A DNA stretch of 64,000 nucleotides from Symsagittifera roscoffensis (lineage: Eukaryota; Xenacoelomorpha; Acoela; Convolutidae). The notes below the pieces were generated by a model that was not told where the DNA came from, searched no databases, and worked only from the letters and a program-made list of their open reading frames with translations. Each line of letters starts with the position of its first letter. The first letter of the stretch is position 1. Shown one piece after another: positions 29,960-43,100 of this stretch. The DNA lies in NCBI RefSeq assembly GCF_963678635.1, contig NC_087069.1, forward strand, positions 47,572,276 through 47,636,275. Direction: 5' to 3'. The position numbers were made by a program, and so were the translations under genes.

Positions 29960-30137
29960 TATTCACACCTAACCCAGTCCCACCTACTCCATTCCACCTA
30001 CCCTCACCTCCCACGCCTAGTCCCCTCGCCTGTACTAAATCCTACCCCTACCCCTCTTACTCTTCCCCAACACACACGTACCCCACCTAGCCTACCCCAA
30101 CCTACTGCACCCGATCCCCTCCTAGTCCCCTCGCCTG
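29960..30137 (+). repeat. C-rich, G-poor strand-asymmetric tract
   Basis: About 180 nt consist almost only of C, T and A, with frequent CCTACCCC, CCCACCT and CCCCTCGCCTG words. CCTAGTCCCCTCGCCTG occurs twice (about 30017 and 30121). An open frame runs through it, but the proline-rich translation reflects the composition. It does not match the nematode telomere repeat (TTAGGC). Confidence 0.6.
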
Positions 30138-30199
30138 AGAGATCTTGGAAAATTATAAATAAGAGAAGAAGTTAAAAAGAATCTGTTCTTCATGCCTCA

Positions 30200-30375
30200 C
30201 AACCTGACATCACGTATTCGGCTATAATAGAACGCGGCACCAACCGATTAACAAGAAAATTGGCATGCGGACTAATCGGGACATGCGAAACATATTTGGT
30301 CTTCTTAATTAATCTTTTAAAACCACTCATTACATCATAAAAGTGATACTCGTACAAGGTGGGGGGAAGGGGGGC
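30200..30375. mobile_element. Diverged family-1 element remnant
   Basis: 'GGCATGCGGACTAATCGGGACATG', 'CATATTTGGTCTTCTTAATTAATC', 'AAAACCACTCATTACATCATAAAA' and a terminal GGTGGGGGGAAGGGGGGCAGAG identify the right half of family 1. The left end is not clear. Confidence 0.5.
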
Positions 30376-30920
30376 AGAGTCTGGAATGGAAAGCAACAAA
30401 GATAAGGGAAAAATTAAAATGGGGTAGGCAAGTGGAAAAGATACCTTAAAATAATTTAAGTCGTGGCTGGGCAAGGGGATTTTTGAGAAAAAAATTCATT
30501 GAGGCTGAGGAGAATTTTTTTTTGAAATCTTTAACGTAATTTATAGCACAGCTTTGAAAAAATTGTGTGTACAATTTTTTGTGAATACAATGTGAATAAC
30601 AAGTCAATGAAGCTGAGCAATATTTCAAAACAATTGTTTGATGTCAAAATTTTTATTACAGTTGCAAAAAGGTATGATTAACAAATATACAGGGATCAGC
30701 TATATAATCACCTGTAACATGAAAAAGTTTGACAAGCCAACAATGATTTTTAGCTCTAAAATTTTCCAATGTTTCTTAATCCTAAAATTTTTACGACAGC
30801 TCTTATTACTAATGATAATTAACGACAGATCTCAGAGAAAACATAAGAACATAAAAAACTTTTTCAGTTCTGATTACAAGAACTTCTTAAAAGGTTATAT
30901 AGGAAACCGGCTCGTTTTTT
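30376..30920. other. Unclassified AT-rich stretch
   Basis: No supported gene. The plus-strand open frame 30638-30964 (108 codons) is lysine- and isoleucine-rich with no domain, as expected from AT-rich sequence, and runs into a repeat remnant. Confidence 0.45.
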
Positions 30921-30962
30921 CCAGTAAAGTTATGTTCACAAGGACTACTCGTTACAAAAATT

Positions 30963-31072
30963 AGCCTGCAAGATTATTAGGCCACGAGAAACCTGTTTGG
31001 TCCTCATACATAACCTTGTAAAATTTCTTGTTACACCATAAACTGATGCGAGGAGGGAGAAGGAAAAAGAGC
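30963..31072. mobile_element. Family-1 right-half remnant
   Basis: 'GCAAGATTATTAGGCCACGAGAAAC', 'TTTGGTCCTCATACATAACC' and 'TTGTTACACCATAAACTGATG' followed by GGAGGGAGAAGGAAAAAGAGC match the family-1 right half. Confidence 0.5.
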
Positions 31073-31172
31073 TGGAAACCTCCGAGTCTTAATGATACAT
31101 AGCATTATGTTGAAAGAGTATGAAAATAGTTGCTTGTCAAATCAGGCTTTGAAAAATAGCCTAGAACATACA

Positions 31173-34100
31173 TAGGGAAGGCCGATAAATTAGTCGCGGG
31201 ATGGTCAAAAAATTAGTCGCGGAATGGTCGAAAAATTAGTTGCGGGATGGTAGAAAAATTAGGGAAGGCCGATAAATTAGTCGCGGAATGGTCGAAAAAT
31301 TAGTTGCGGAATGGTCGAAAAATTAGGGAAGGCCGATAAATTAGTCGCGGGATGGTCAAGAAATTAGTCGCGGAATGGTCGAAAAATTAGTTGCGGGATG
31401 TCGAAAAATTAGGGAAGGCCGATAAATTAGTCGCGGGATGGTCAAGAAATTAGTCGCGGAATGGTCGAAAAATTAGTTGCGGGATGGTCGAAAAATTAGG
31501 AAAGGCCGATAAATTAGTCGCGGGATGGTCAAAAAATTAGTCGCGGAATGGTCGAAAAATTAGTTGCGGGATGGTCGAAAAATTAGGGAAGGCCGATAAA
31601 TTAGTCGCGGGATGGTCAAAAAATTAGTCGCGGAATGGTCGAAAAAATAGTTGCGGGATGGTCGAAAAATTAGAAAAGGCCGAAAAATTAGTCGCGGGAT
31701 GATCAAAAAATTAGTCGCAGAATGGTCGAAAAATTAGTTGCGGGATGGTCAAAAAATTAGGGAAGGCCGATAAATTAGTCGCGGGATGGTCATAAATTAG
31801 TCGCCGAATGGCCGCAAAATTAGTTGCGGGTTGGTCGAAAAATTAGGGAAGGCCGATAAATTAGTCGCGGGATGGTAAAAAAATTAGTCGCGGAATGGTC
31901 GAAAAATTAGTTGCGGGATGGTCGAAAAATTAGGGAAGGCCGATAAATTAGTCGCGGGATGGTCAAAAAATTAGTCGCAGAATGGTCGAAAAATTAGTTG
32001 CGGGATGGTCGAAAAATTAGGGAAGGCCGATAAATTAGTCGCGGTATGGTCATGAAATTAGTCGCGGAATGGTCGAAAAATTAGTTGCGGAATGGTCGAA
32101 AAATTAGGGAAGGCCGATAAATTAGTCGCGGGATGGTCAAGAAATTAGTCGCGGAATGGTCGAAAAATTAGTTGCGGGATGGTCAAAAAATTAGGGAAGA
32201 ACGATAAATTAGTCGCGGGTTGGTCAAGAAATTAGTCGCGGAATGGTCGAAAAATTATTTGCGGGATGGTCGAAAAATTAGAGAAGGCCGATAAATTAGT
32301 CGCGGGATGGTCAAAAAATTAGTCGCGGAATGGTCGAAAAATTAGTTGCGGGATGGTCGAAAAATTAGGGAAGGCCGATAAATTAGTCGCGGGATGGTCA
32401 AAAAATTAGTCGCGGAATGGTCGGAAAATCAGTTGCGGGATGGTCGAAAAATTAGGGAAGGCCTAAAAATTAGTCGCGGGATGGTCAAAAAATTAGTCGC
32501 AGAATGGTCAAAAATTAGTTGCAGGATGGTAAAGAAAATAGGGAAGGCCGATAAATTAGTCGCGGGATGGTTATAAATTAGTCGCCGAATGGTCGAAAAA
32601 TTAGTTGCGGGATGGTCGAAAAATTAAGGAAGGCCGATAAATTAGTCGCGGGATGGTAGAAAATTTAGTCGCGGAATGGTCGAAAAATTAGTTGCGGGAT
32701 GGTCGAAAAATTAGGGAAGGCCGATAAATTAGTTGCGGGATGGTCAAAAAATTAGTCGCGGATTGGTCGAAAAATTAATTGCGGGATGGTCGAAAAATTA
32801 GGGAAGGCCGATAAATTAGTCGCGGGATGGTCAAAAAATTAGTCGCGGAATGGTCGAAAAATTAGTTGCGGGATGGTCGAAAAATTAGGGAAGGCCGATA
32901 AATTAGTCGCGGGATGGTCAAAAAATTAGTCGCGGAATGGTCGAAAAACTAGTTGCGGGATGGTCGAAAAATTAGGGAAGGCCGATAAATTAGTCGCGGG
33001 ATGGTCAAAAAATTAGTCGCGGAATGGTCGAAAAACTAGTTGCGGGATGGTCGAAAAATTAAGAAAGGCCGATAAATTAGTCGCGGGATGGTCAAAAAAT
33101 TATTCGCGGAATGGTCGAAAAAATACTTGCGGGATGGTCAAAAAATTAGGGAAGGCCGATAAATTAGTCGCGGGATGGTCAAAAAATTAGTCGCGGAATG
33201 GTCAAAAAAATAATTGCGGGATGGTCAAAAATTTAGGGAAGGCCGATAATTTATTCGCGGGATGACCAAAAAATAGTCGCGGAATGGTCAAAAAATTAGT
33301 TGCGGGATGGTCAAAAAATTAGGGAAGGCCGATAATTTAGTCGCTGGATGGTCAGGAAATTAGTCGCGGAATGGTTGAAAAAGTAGTTGCGGGATGGACG
33401 AAAAATTAGGGAAGGCCGATAAATTAGTCGCGGGATGGTCAAGAAATTAGTCGCGAAATGGTCGAAAATTTAGTTGCGGGATGGTCGAAAAATTAGGGAA
33501 GGCCGATAAATTAGTCGCGGGATGGTCAAAAAATTAGTCGCGGAATGGTCGAAAAATTAGTTGCGGGATAGTCGAAAAATTAGGGAAGGCCGATAAATTA
33601 GTCGCGGGATGGTCAAAAAATTAGTCGCGGAATGGTCGAAATACTAGTTGCGGGTTGGTCGAAAAATTAGGGAAGGCCGATAAATTAGTCGCGGGATGGT
33701 CAAAAAATTAGTCGCGGAATGGTCGAAAAATTAGTTGCGGGATGGTCGAAAAATTAGGAAAGGCCGATAACTTAGTCGCGGGATGGTCAAAAAATTAGTC
33801 GCAGAATGGTCGAAAAAATACTTGCGGGATGGTCGAAAAATTAGGGAAGGCCGATAAATTAGTCGCAGGATGGTCAAAAAATTAGTCGCGGAATGGTAGA
33901 AAAAATAATTGCGGGATGGTCAAAAATTTAGGGAAGGCCGATAAATTATTCGCGGGATGGTCAAAAAATATTCGCGGAATGGTCAAAAAATTAGTTGCGG
34001 GATGGTCAAAAAATTAGGGAAGGCCGATAATTTAGTCGCGGGATGGTCAGGAAAATAGTCGCGGAATGGTTGAAAAAGTAGTTGCGGGATGGACGAAAAA

Positions 34101-37100
34101 TTAGGGAAGGCCGATAAATTAGTCGCGGGATGGTCAAGAAATTAGTCGCGGAATGGTCGAAAAATTAGTTGCGGGATGGTCGAAAAATTAGGGAAGGCCG
34201 ATAAATTAGTCGCGGGATGGTCAAAAAATTAGTCGCGGAATGGTCGAAAAATTAGTTGCGGGATGGTCGAAAAATTAGGGAAGGCCGATAAATTAGTCGC
34301 GGGATGGTCAAAAAATTAGTCGCGGAATGGTCGAAAAACTAGTTGCGGGATGGTCGAAAAATTAGGGAAGGCCGATAAATTAGTCGCGGGATGGTCAAAA
34401 AATTTGTCGCGGAATGGTCGAAAAATTAGTTGCGGGATGGTCAAAAAATTAGGAAACGCCGATAACTTAGTCGCGGGATGGTCAAAAAATTAGTCGCAGA
34501 ATGGTCGAAAAAATACTTGCGGGATGGTCAAAAAATTAGGGAAGGCCGATAAATTAGTCGCGGGCTGGTCAAAAAATTAGTCGCGGAATGGTCGAAAAAT
34601 TAATTGCGGGATGGTCAAAAAATTAGGGAAGGCCGATAAATTATTCGCGGGATGGTCAAAAAATAGTCGCGGAATGGTCAAAAAATTAGTTGCGGGATGG
34701 TCAAAAAAGTAGGGAAGGCCGATAATTTAGTCGCGGGATAGTCAGGAAATTAGTCGCGGAATGGTTGAAAAAGTAGTTGCGGGATGGACGAAAAATTAGG
34801 GAAGGCCGATAAATTAGTCGCGGGATGGTCAAGAAATTAGTCGCGGAATGGTCGAAAAAATAATTGCGGGATGGTCAAAAATTTAGGGAAGGCCGATAAA
34901 TTATTCGCGGGATGGTCAAAAAATAGTCGCGGAATGGTCGAAAAAATAATTGCGGGATGGTCAAAAATTTAGGGAAGGCCGATAAATTATTCGCGGGATG
35001 GTCAAAAAATAGTCGCGGGATGGTCAAAAAATTAGTCGCGGAATGGTCGAAAAAATAGTTGCGGGATGGTCGAAAAATTAGGAAAGGCCGATAAATTAGT
35101 CGCGGGATGGTCAAAAAATTAGTCGCCGAATGGTCGAAAAATTAGTTGCGGGATGGTCGAAAAATTAGGAAAGGCCGATAACTTAGTCGCGGGATGGTCA
35201 AAAAATTAGTCGCAGAATGGTCGAAAAAATACTTGCGGGATGGTCAAAAAATTAGGGAAGGCCGATAAATTAGTCGCGGGATGGTCAAAAAATTAGTCGC
35301 GGAATGGTCGAAAAATTAATTGCGGGATGGTAAAAAAATTAGGGAAGGCCGATAAATTATTCGCGGGATGGTCAAAAAATAGTCGCGGAATGGTCAAAAA
35401 ATTAGTTGCGGGATGGTCAAAAAAGTAGGGAAGGCCGATAATTTAGTCGCGGGATAGTCAGGAAATTAGTCGCGGAATGGTTGAAAAAGTAGTTGCGGGA
35501 TGGACGAAAAATTAGGGAAGGCCGATAAATTAGTCGCGGGATGGTCAAGAAATTAGTCGCGGAATGGTCGAAAACATAATTGCGGGATGGTCAAAAATTT
35601 AGGGAAGGCCGATAAATTATTCGCGGGATGGTCAAAAAATAGTCGCGGAATGGTCAAAAAATTAGTTGTGGGATGGTCAAAAAATTAGGGAAGGCCGATA
35701 AATTAGTCGCGGGATGGTCAAAAAATTAGTCGCGGAATGGTCGAAAAATTAGTTGCGGGATGGTCAAAAAATTAGGGAAGGCCGATAAATTATTCGCGGG
35801 ATGGTCAAAAAATAGTCGCGGAATGGTCAAAAAATTAGTTGCGGGATGGTCAAAAAAGTAGGGAAGGCCGATAATTTAGTCGCGGGATAGTCAGGAAATT
35901 AGTCGCGGAATGGTTGAAAAAGTAGTTGCGGGATGGACGAAAAATTAGGGAAGGCCGATAAATTAGTCGCGGGATGGTCAAGAAATTAGTCGCGGAATGG
36001 TCGAAAACATAATTGCGGGATGGTCAAAAATTTAGGGAAGGCCGATAAATTATTCGCGGGATGGTCAAAAAATAGTCGCGGAATGGTCAAAAAATTAGTT
36101 GTGGGATGGTCAAAAAATTAGGGAAAGCCGATAAATTAGTCGCGGGATGGTCAAAAAATTAGTCGCGGAATGGTCGAAAAATTAGTTGCGGGATGGTCAA
36201 AAAATTAGGGAAGGCCGATAAATTATTCGCGGGATGGTCAAAAAATAGTCGCGGAATGGTCAAAAAATTAGTTGTGGGATGGTCAAAAAATTAGGGAAGG
36301 CCGATAAATTAGTCGCGGGATGGTCAAAAAATTAGTCGCGGAATGGTCGAAAAATTAATTGCGGGATGGTCAAAAAATTAGGGAAGGCCGATAAATTATT
36401 CGCGGGATGGTCAAAAAATAGTCGCGGAATGGTCAAAAAATTAGTTGCGGGATGGTCAAAAAAGTAGGGAAGGCCGATAATTTAGTCGCGGGATAGTCAG
36501 GAAATTAGTCGCGGAATGGTTGAAAAAGTAGTTGCGGGATGGACGAAAAATTAGGGAAGGCCGATAAATTAGTCGCGGGATGGTCAAGAAATTAGTCGCG
36601 GAATGGCCGAAAACATAATTGCGGGATGGTCAAAAATTTAGGGAAGGCCGATAAATTATTCGCGGGATGGTCAAAAAATAGTCGCGGAATGGTCAAAAAA
36701 TTAGTTGTGGGATGGTCAAAAAATTAGGGAAGGCCGATAAATTAGTCGCGGGATGGTCAAAAAATTAGTCGCGGAATGGTCGAAAAATTAGTTGCGGGAT
36801 GGTCGAAAAATTAGGAAAGGCCGATAACTTAGTCGCGGGATGGTCAAAAAATTAGTCGCAGAATGGTCGAAAAAATTCTTGCGGGATGGTCGAAAAATTA
36901 GGGAAGGCCGATAAATTAGTCGCGGGATGGTCAAAAAATTAGTCGCGGAATGGTCGAAAAATTAATTGCGGGATGGTCAAAAAATTAGGGAAGGCCGATA
37001 AATTATTCGCGGGATGGTCAAAAAATAGTCGCGGAATGGTCAAAAAATTAGTTGCGGGATGGTCAAAAAAGTAGGGAAGGTCGATAATTTAGTCGCGGGA

Positions 37101-40100
37101 TAGTCAGGAAATTAGTCGCGGAATGGTTGAAAAAGTAGTTGCGGGATGGACGAAAAATTAGGGAAGGCCGATAAATTAGTCGAGGGATGGTCAAGAAATT
37201 AGTCGCGGAATGGTCGAAAAATTAGTTGCGGGATGGTCGAAAAATTAGGGAAGGCCGATAACTTAGTCGCGGGATGGTCAAAAAATTAGTCGCAGAATGG
37301 TCGAAAAAATACTTGCGGGATGGTCGAAAAAGTAGGGAAGGCCGATAAATTAGTCGCGGGATGGTCAAAAAATTAGTCGCGGAATGGTCGAAAAAATAAT
37401 TGCGGGATGGTCAAAAATTTAGGGAAGGCCGATAAATTATTCGCGGGATGGTCAAAAAATAGTCGCGGAATGGTCAAAAAATTAGTTGCGGGATGGTCAA
37501 AAAATTAGGGAAGGCCGATAATTTGGTCGCGGGATGGTCAGGAAAATAGTCGCGGAATGGTTGAAAAAGTAGTTGCGGGATGGTCGAAAAATTAAGGAAG
37601 GCCGATAAATTAGTCGCGGGATGGTCAAAAAATTAGTCGCGGAATGGTCGAAAAATTAGTTGCGGGATGGTCGAAAAATTAGGGAAGGCCGATAAATTAG
37701 TCGCGGGATGGTCAAAAAATTAGTCGCGGAATGGTCGAAAAACTAGTTGCGGGATGGTCGAAAAATTAGGGAAGGCCGATAAATTAGTCGCGGGATGGTC
37801 AAAAAATTAGTCGCGGAATGGTCGAAAAATTAGTTGCGGGATGGTCGAAAAATTAGGAAAGGCCGATAACTTAGTCGCGGGATGGTCAAAAAATTAGTCG
37901 CAGAATGGTCGAAAAAATACTTGCGGGATTGTCGAAAAATTAGGGAAGGCCGATAAATTAGTCGCGGGATGGTCAAAAAATTAGTCGCGGAATGGTCGAA
38001 AAATTAATTGCGGGATGGTCAAAAAACTAGGGAAGGCCGATAAATTATTCGCGGGATGGTCAAAAAATAGTCGCGGAATGGTCAAAAAATTAGTTGCGGG
38101 ATGGTCAAAAAAGTAGGGAAGGCCGATAATTTAGTTGCGGGATAGTCAGGAAATTAGTCGCGGAATGGTTGAAAAAGTAGTTGCGGGATGGACGAAAAAT
38201 TAGGGAAGGCCGATAAATTAGTCGCGGGATGGTCAAGAAATTAGTCGCGGAATGGTCGAAAAATTAGTTGCGGGATGGTCGAAAAATTAGGGAAGGCCGA
38301 TAAATTAGTCGCGGGATGGTCAAAAAATTAGTCGCGGAATGGTCGAAAAAAAAGTTGCGGGATGGTCAAAAAATTAGGAAAGGCCGATAAATTAGTCGCG
38401 GGATGGTCAAAAAATTAGTCGCGGAATGGTCGAAAAATTAGTTGCGGGATAGGCGAAAAATTAGGGAAGGCCGAAAAATTAGTCGCGGGATGGTCAAAAA
38501 TTTAGTCGCAGAATGGTCGAAAACTTAGTTGCGGGATGGTCAAAAAATTAGTCGCGGAATGGTCGAAAAAATAATTGCGGGATGGTCAAAAATTTAGGGA
38601 AGGCCGATAAATTATTCGCGGGATGGTCAAAAAATAGTCGCGGAATGGTCAAAAAATTAGTTGCGGGATGGTCAAAAAATTAGGGAAGGCCGATAATTTG
38701 GTCGCGGGATGGTCAGGAAAATAGTCGCGGAATGGTTGAAAAAGTAGTTGCGGGATGGACGAAAAATTAGGGAAGCCGATAAATTAGTCGCGGGATGGTC
38801 AAGAAATTAGTCGCGGAATGGTCGAAAAATTAGTTGCGGGATGGTCGAAAAATTAAGGAAGGCCGATAAATTAGTCGCGGGATGGTCAAAAAATTAGTCG
38901 CGGAATGGTCGAAAAATTAGTTGCGGGATGGTCGAAAAATTAGGGAAGGCCGATAAATTAGTCGCGGGATGGTCAAAAAATTAGTCGCGGAATGGTCGAA
39001 AAACTAGTTGCGGGATGGTCAAAAAATTAGGGAAGGCCGATAAATTAGTCGCGGGATGGTCAAAAAATTAGTCGCGGAATGGTCGAAAAATTAGTTGCGG
39101 GATGGTCGAAAAATTAGGAAAGGCCGATAACTTAGTCGCGGGATGGTCAAAAAATTAGTCGCAGAATGGTCGAAAAAAAACTTGCGGGATGGTCGAAAAA
39201 TTAGGGAAGGCCGATAAATTAGTCGCGGGATGGTCAAAAAATTAGTCGCGGAATGGTCGAAAAATTAATTGCGGGATGGTCAAAAAACTAGGGAAGGCCG
39301 ATAAATTATTCGCGGGATGGTCAAAAAATAGTCGCGGAATGGTCAAAAAATTAGTTGCGGGATGGTCAAAAAAGTAGGGAAGGCCGATAATTTAGTCGCG
39401 GGATAGTCAGGAAATTAGTCGCGGAATGGTTGAAAAAGTAGTTGCGGGATGGACGAAAAATTAAGGAAGGCCGATAAATTAGTCGCGGGATGGTCAAGAA
39501 ATTAGTCACGGAATGGTCGAAAAATTAGTTGCGGGATGGTCGAAAAATTAGGGAAGGCCGATAAATTAGTCGCGGGATGGTCAAAAAATTAGTCGCGGAA
39601 TGGTTGAAAAAAAACTTGCGGGATGGTCAAAAAATTAGGAAAGGCCGATAAATTAGTCGAGGGATGGTCAAAAAATTAGTCGCGGAATGGTCGAAAAATT
39701 AGTTGCGGGATAGTCGAAAAATTAGGGAAGGCCGAAAAATTAGTCGCGGGATGGTCAAAAATTTAGTCGCAGAATGGTCGAAAACTTAGTTGCGGGATAG
39801 TCAAAAAATTAGGGAAGGCCAATAAATTAGTCGCGGGATGGTCATAAATTAGTCGCCGAATGGTGGTCGAAACATTAGTTGCGGGTTGGTCGAAAAATTA
39901 GTTGCGGGATGGTCGAAAAATTAGGGAAGGCCGATAAATTAGTCGCGGGATGGTCAAAAAATTAGTCGCGGATTGGTCGAAAAATTAATTGCTGGATGGT
40001 CGAAAAATTAGGGAAGGCCGATAAATTATTCGCGGGATGGTCAAAAATTAGTCGCGGAATGGTCGAAAAATTAGTTGCGGGATGGTAGAAAAATTAGGGA

Positions 40101-43100
40101 AGGCCGATAAATTAGTCGCGGGATGATCAAAAAATTAGTCGCGGAATGGTCGAAAAATTAGTTGCGGGATGGTCGAAAAATTAGGGAAGGCCGATAAATT
40201 AGTCGCGGGATGGTCAAAAAATTAGTCGCGGAATGGTCGAAAAATTAGTTGCGGGATGGTCGAAAAATTAGCGAAGGCCGATAAATTAGTCGCGGGATGG
40301 TAAAAAAATTAGTCGCGGAATGGTCGAAAAATTAATTGCTGGATGGTCGAAAAATTAGGGAAGGCCGATAAATTATTCGCGGGATGGTCAAAAATTAGTC
40401 GCGGAATGGTCGAAAAATTAGTTGCGGGATGGTAGAAAAATTAGGAAAGGCCGATAACTTAGTCGCGGGATGGTCAAAAAATTAGTCGCAGAATGGTCGA
40501 AAAAATACTTGCGGGATGGTCGAAAAATTAGGGAAGGCCGATAAATTAGTCGCGGGATGGTCAAAAAATTAGTCGCGGAATGGTCGAAAAATTAATTGCG
40601 GGATGGTAAAAAAACTAGGGAAGGCCGATAAATTATTCGCGGGATGGTCAAAAAATAGTCGCGGAATGGTCAAAAAATTAGTTGCGGGATGGTCAAAAAA
40701 GTAGGGAAGGCCGATAATTTAGTCGCGGGATAGTCAGGAAATTAGTCGCGGAATGGTTGAAAAAGTAGTTGCGGGATGGACGAAAAATTAGGGAAGGCCG
40801 ATAAATTAGTCGCGGGATGGTAAAAAAATTAGTCGCGGAATGGTCGAAAAATTAGTTGCGGGATGGTCAAAAAATTAGGGAAGGCCGATAAATTAGTCGC
40901 GGGATGGTCAAAAAATTAGTCGCGGATTGGTCGAAAAATTAATTGCTGGATGGTCGAAAAATTAGGGAAGGCCGATAAATTATTCGCGGGATGGTCAAAA
41001 ATTAGTCGCGGAATGGTCGAAAAATTAGTTGCGGGATGGTAGAAAAATTAGGAAAGGCCGATAACTTAGTCGCGGGATGGTCAAAAAATTAGTCGCAGAA
41101 TGGTCGAAAAAATACTTGCGGGATGGTCGAAAAATTAGGGAAGGCCGATAAATTAGTCGCGGGATGGTCAAAAAATTAGTCGCGGAATGGTCGAAAAATT
41201 AATTGCGGGATGGTCAAAAAGTAGGGAAGGCCGATAAATTATTCGCGGGATGGTCAAAAAATAGTCGCGGAATGGTCAAAAAATTAGTAGCGGGATGGTC
41301 AAAAAAGTAGGGAAGGCCGATAATCTAGTCGCGGGATAGTCAGGAAATTAGTCGCGGAATGGTTGAAAAAGTAGTTGCGGGATGGACGAAAAATTAGGGA
41401 AGGCCGATAAATTAGTCGCGGGATGGTCAAGAAATTAGTCGCGGAATGGTCGAAAAATTAGTTGCGGGATGGTAGAAAAATTAGGAAAGGCCGATAAATT
41501 AGTCGCGGGATGGTCAAAAAATTAGTCGCGGAATGGTCGAAAAATTAGTTGCGGGATGGTAGAAAAATTAGGAAAGGCCGATAACTTAGTCGCGGGATGG
41601 TCAAAAAATTAGTCGCAGAATGGTCGAAAAAATACTTGCGGGATGGTCGAAAAATTAGGGAAGGCCGATAAATTAGTCGCGGGATGGTCAAAAAATTAGT
41701 CGCGGAATGGTCGAAAAATTAATTGCGGGATGGTCAAAAAGTAGGGAAGGCCGATAAATTATTCGCGGGATGGTCAAAAAATAGTCGCGGAATGGTCAAA
41801 AAATTAGTTGCGGGATGGTCAAAAAAGTAGGGAAGGCCGATAATTTAGTTGCGGGATAGTCAGGAAATTAGTCGCGGAATGGTTGAAAAAGTAGTTGCGG
41901 GATGGACGAAAAATTAGGGAAGGCCGATAAATTAGTCGCGGGATGGTCAAAAAATTAGTCGCGGAATGGTCGAAAAAAAAGTTGCGGGATGGTCAAAAAA
42001 TTAGGAAAGGCCGATAAATTAGTCGAGGGATGGTCAAAAAATTAGTCGCGGAATGGTCGAAAAATTAGTTGCGGGATAGTCGAAAAATTAGGGAAGGCCG
42101 AAAAATTAGTCGCGGGATGGTCAAAAATTTAGTCGCAGAATGGTCGAAAACTTAGTTGCGGGATAGTCAAAAAATTAGGGAAGGCCAATAAATTAGTCGC
42201 GGGATGGTCAAAAAATTAGTCGCGGATTGGTCGAAAAATTAATTGCTGGATGGTCGAAAAATTAGGGAAGGCCGATAAATTATTCGCGGGATGGTCAAAA
42301 ATTAGTCGCGGAATGGTCGAAAAATTAGTTGCGGGATGGTAGAAAAATTAGGGAAGGCCGATAAATTAGTCGCGGGATGGTAAAAAAATTAGTCGCGGAA
42401 TGGTCGAAAAATTAGTTGCGGGTTGGTCGAAAAATTAGGGAAGGCCGATAAATTAGTCGCGGGATGGTAAAAAAATTAGTCGCGGAATGGTCGAAAAATT
42501 AGTTGCGGGATGGTCGAAAAATTAGGGAAGGCCGATAAATTAGTCGCGGGATGGTCAAAAAATTAGTCGCGGATTGGTCGAAAAATTAATTGCTGGATGG
42601 TCGAAAAATTAGGGAAGGCCGATAAATTATTCGCGGGATGGTCAAAAATTAGTCGCGGAATGGTCGAAAAATTAGTTGCGGGATGGTAGAAAAATTAGGG
42701 AAGGCCGATAAATTAGTCGCGGGATGATCAAAAAATTAGTCGCGGAATGGTCGAAAAATTAGTTGCGGGATGGTCGAAAAATTAGGGAAGGCCGATAAAT
42801 TAGTCGCGGGATGGTCAAAAAATTAGTCGCGGAATGGTCGAAAAATTAGTTGCGGGATGGTCGAAAAATTAGCGAAGGCCGATAAATTAGTCGCGGGATG
42901 GTAAAAAAATTAGTCGCGGAATGGTCGAAAAATTACTTGCGGGATGGTGTAAAAATTAGGGAAGGCCGATAAATTAGTCACGGGATGGTCAAAAAATTTA
43001 GTCGCGGAATGGTCGAAAAATTAGTTGCGGTATGGTCGAAAAATTAGGGAAGGCCGATAAATTATTCGCGGGATGGTCAAAAAATTAGTCGCGGAATGGT

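Noticed and set aside
29960-30137. Interstitial telomere repeat
   Set aside because: The C-rich words do not follow the nematode TTAGGC/GCCTAA period.
32394-32576. Open frames inside the minisatellite on either strand
   Set aside because: The 87-bp unit is divisible by three, so any frame repeats; TAG codons cut all frames and no protein feature is present.
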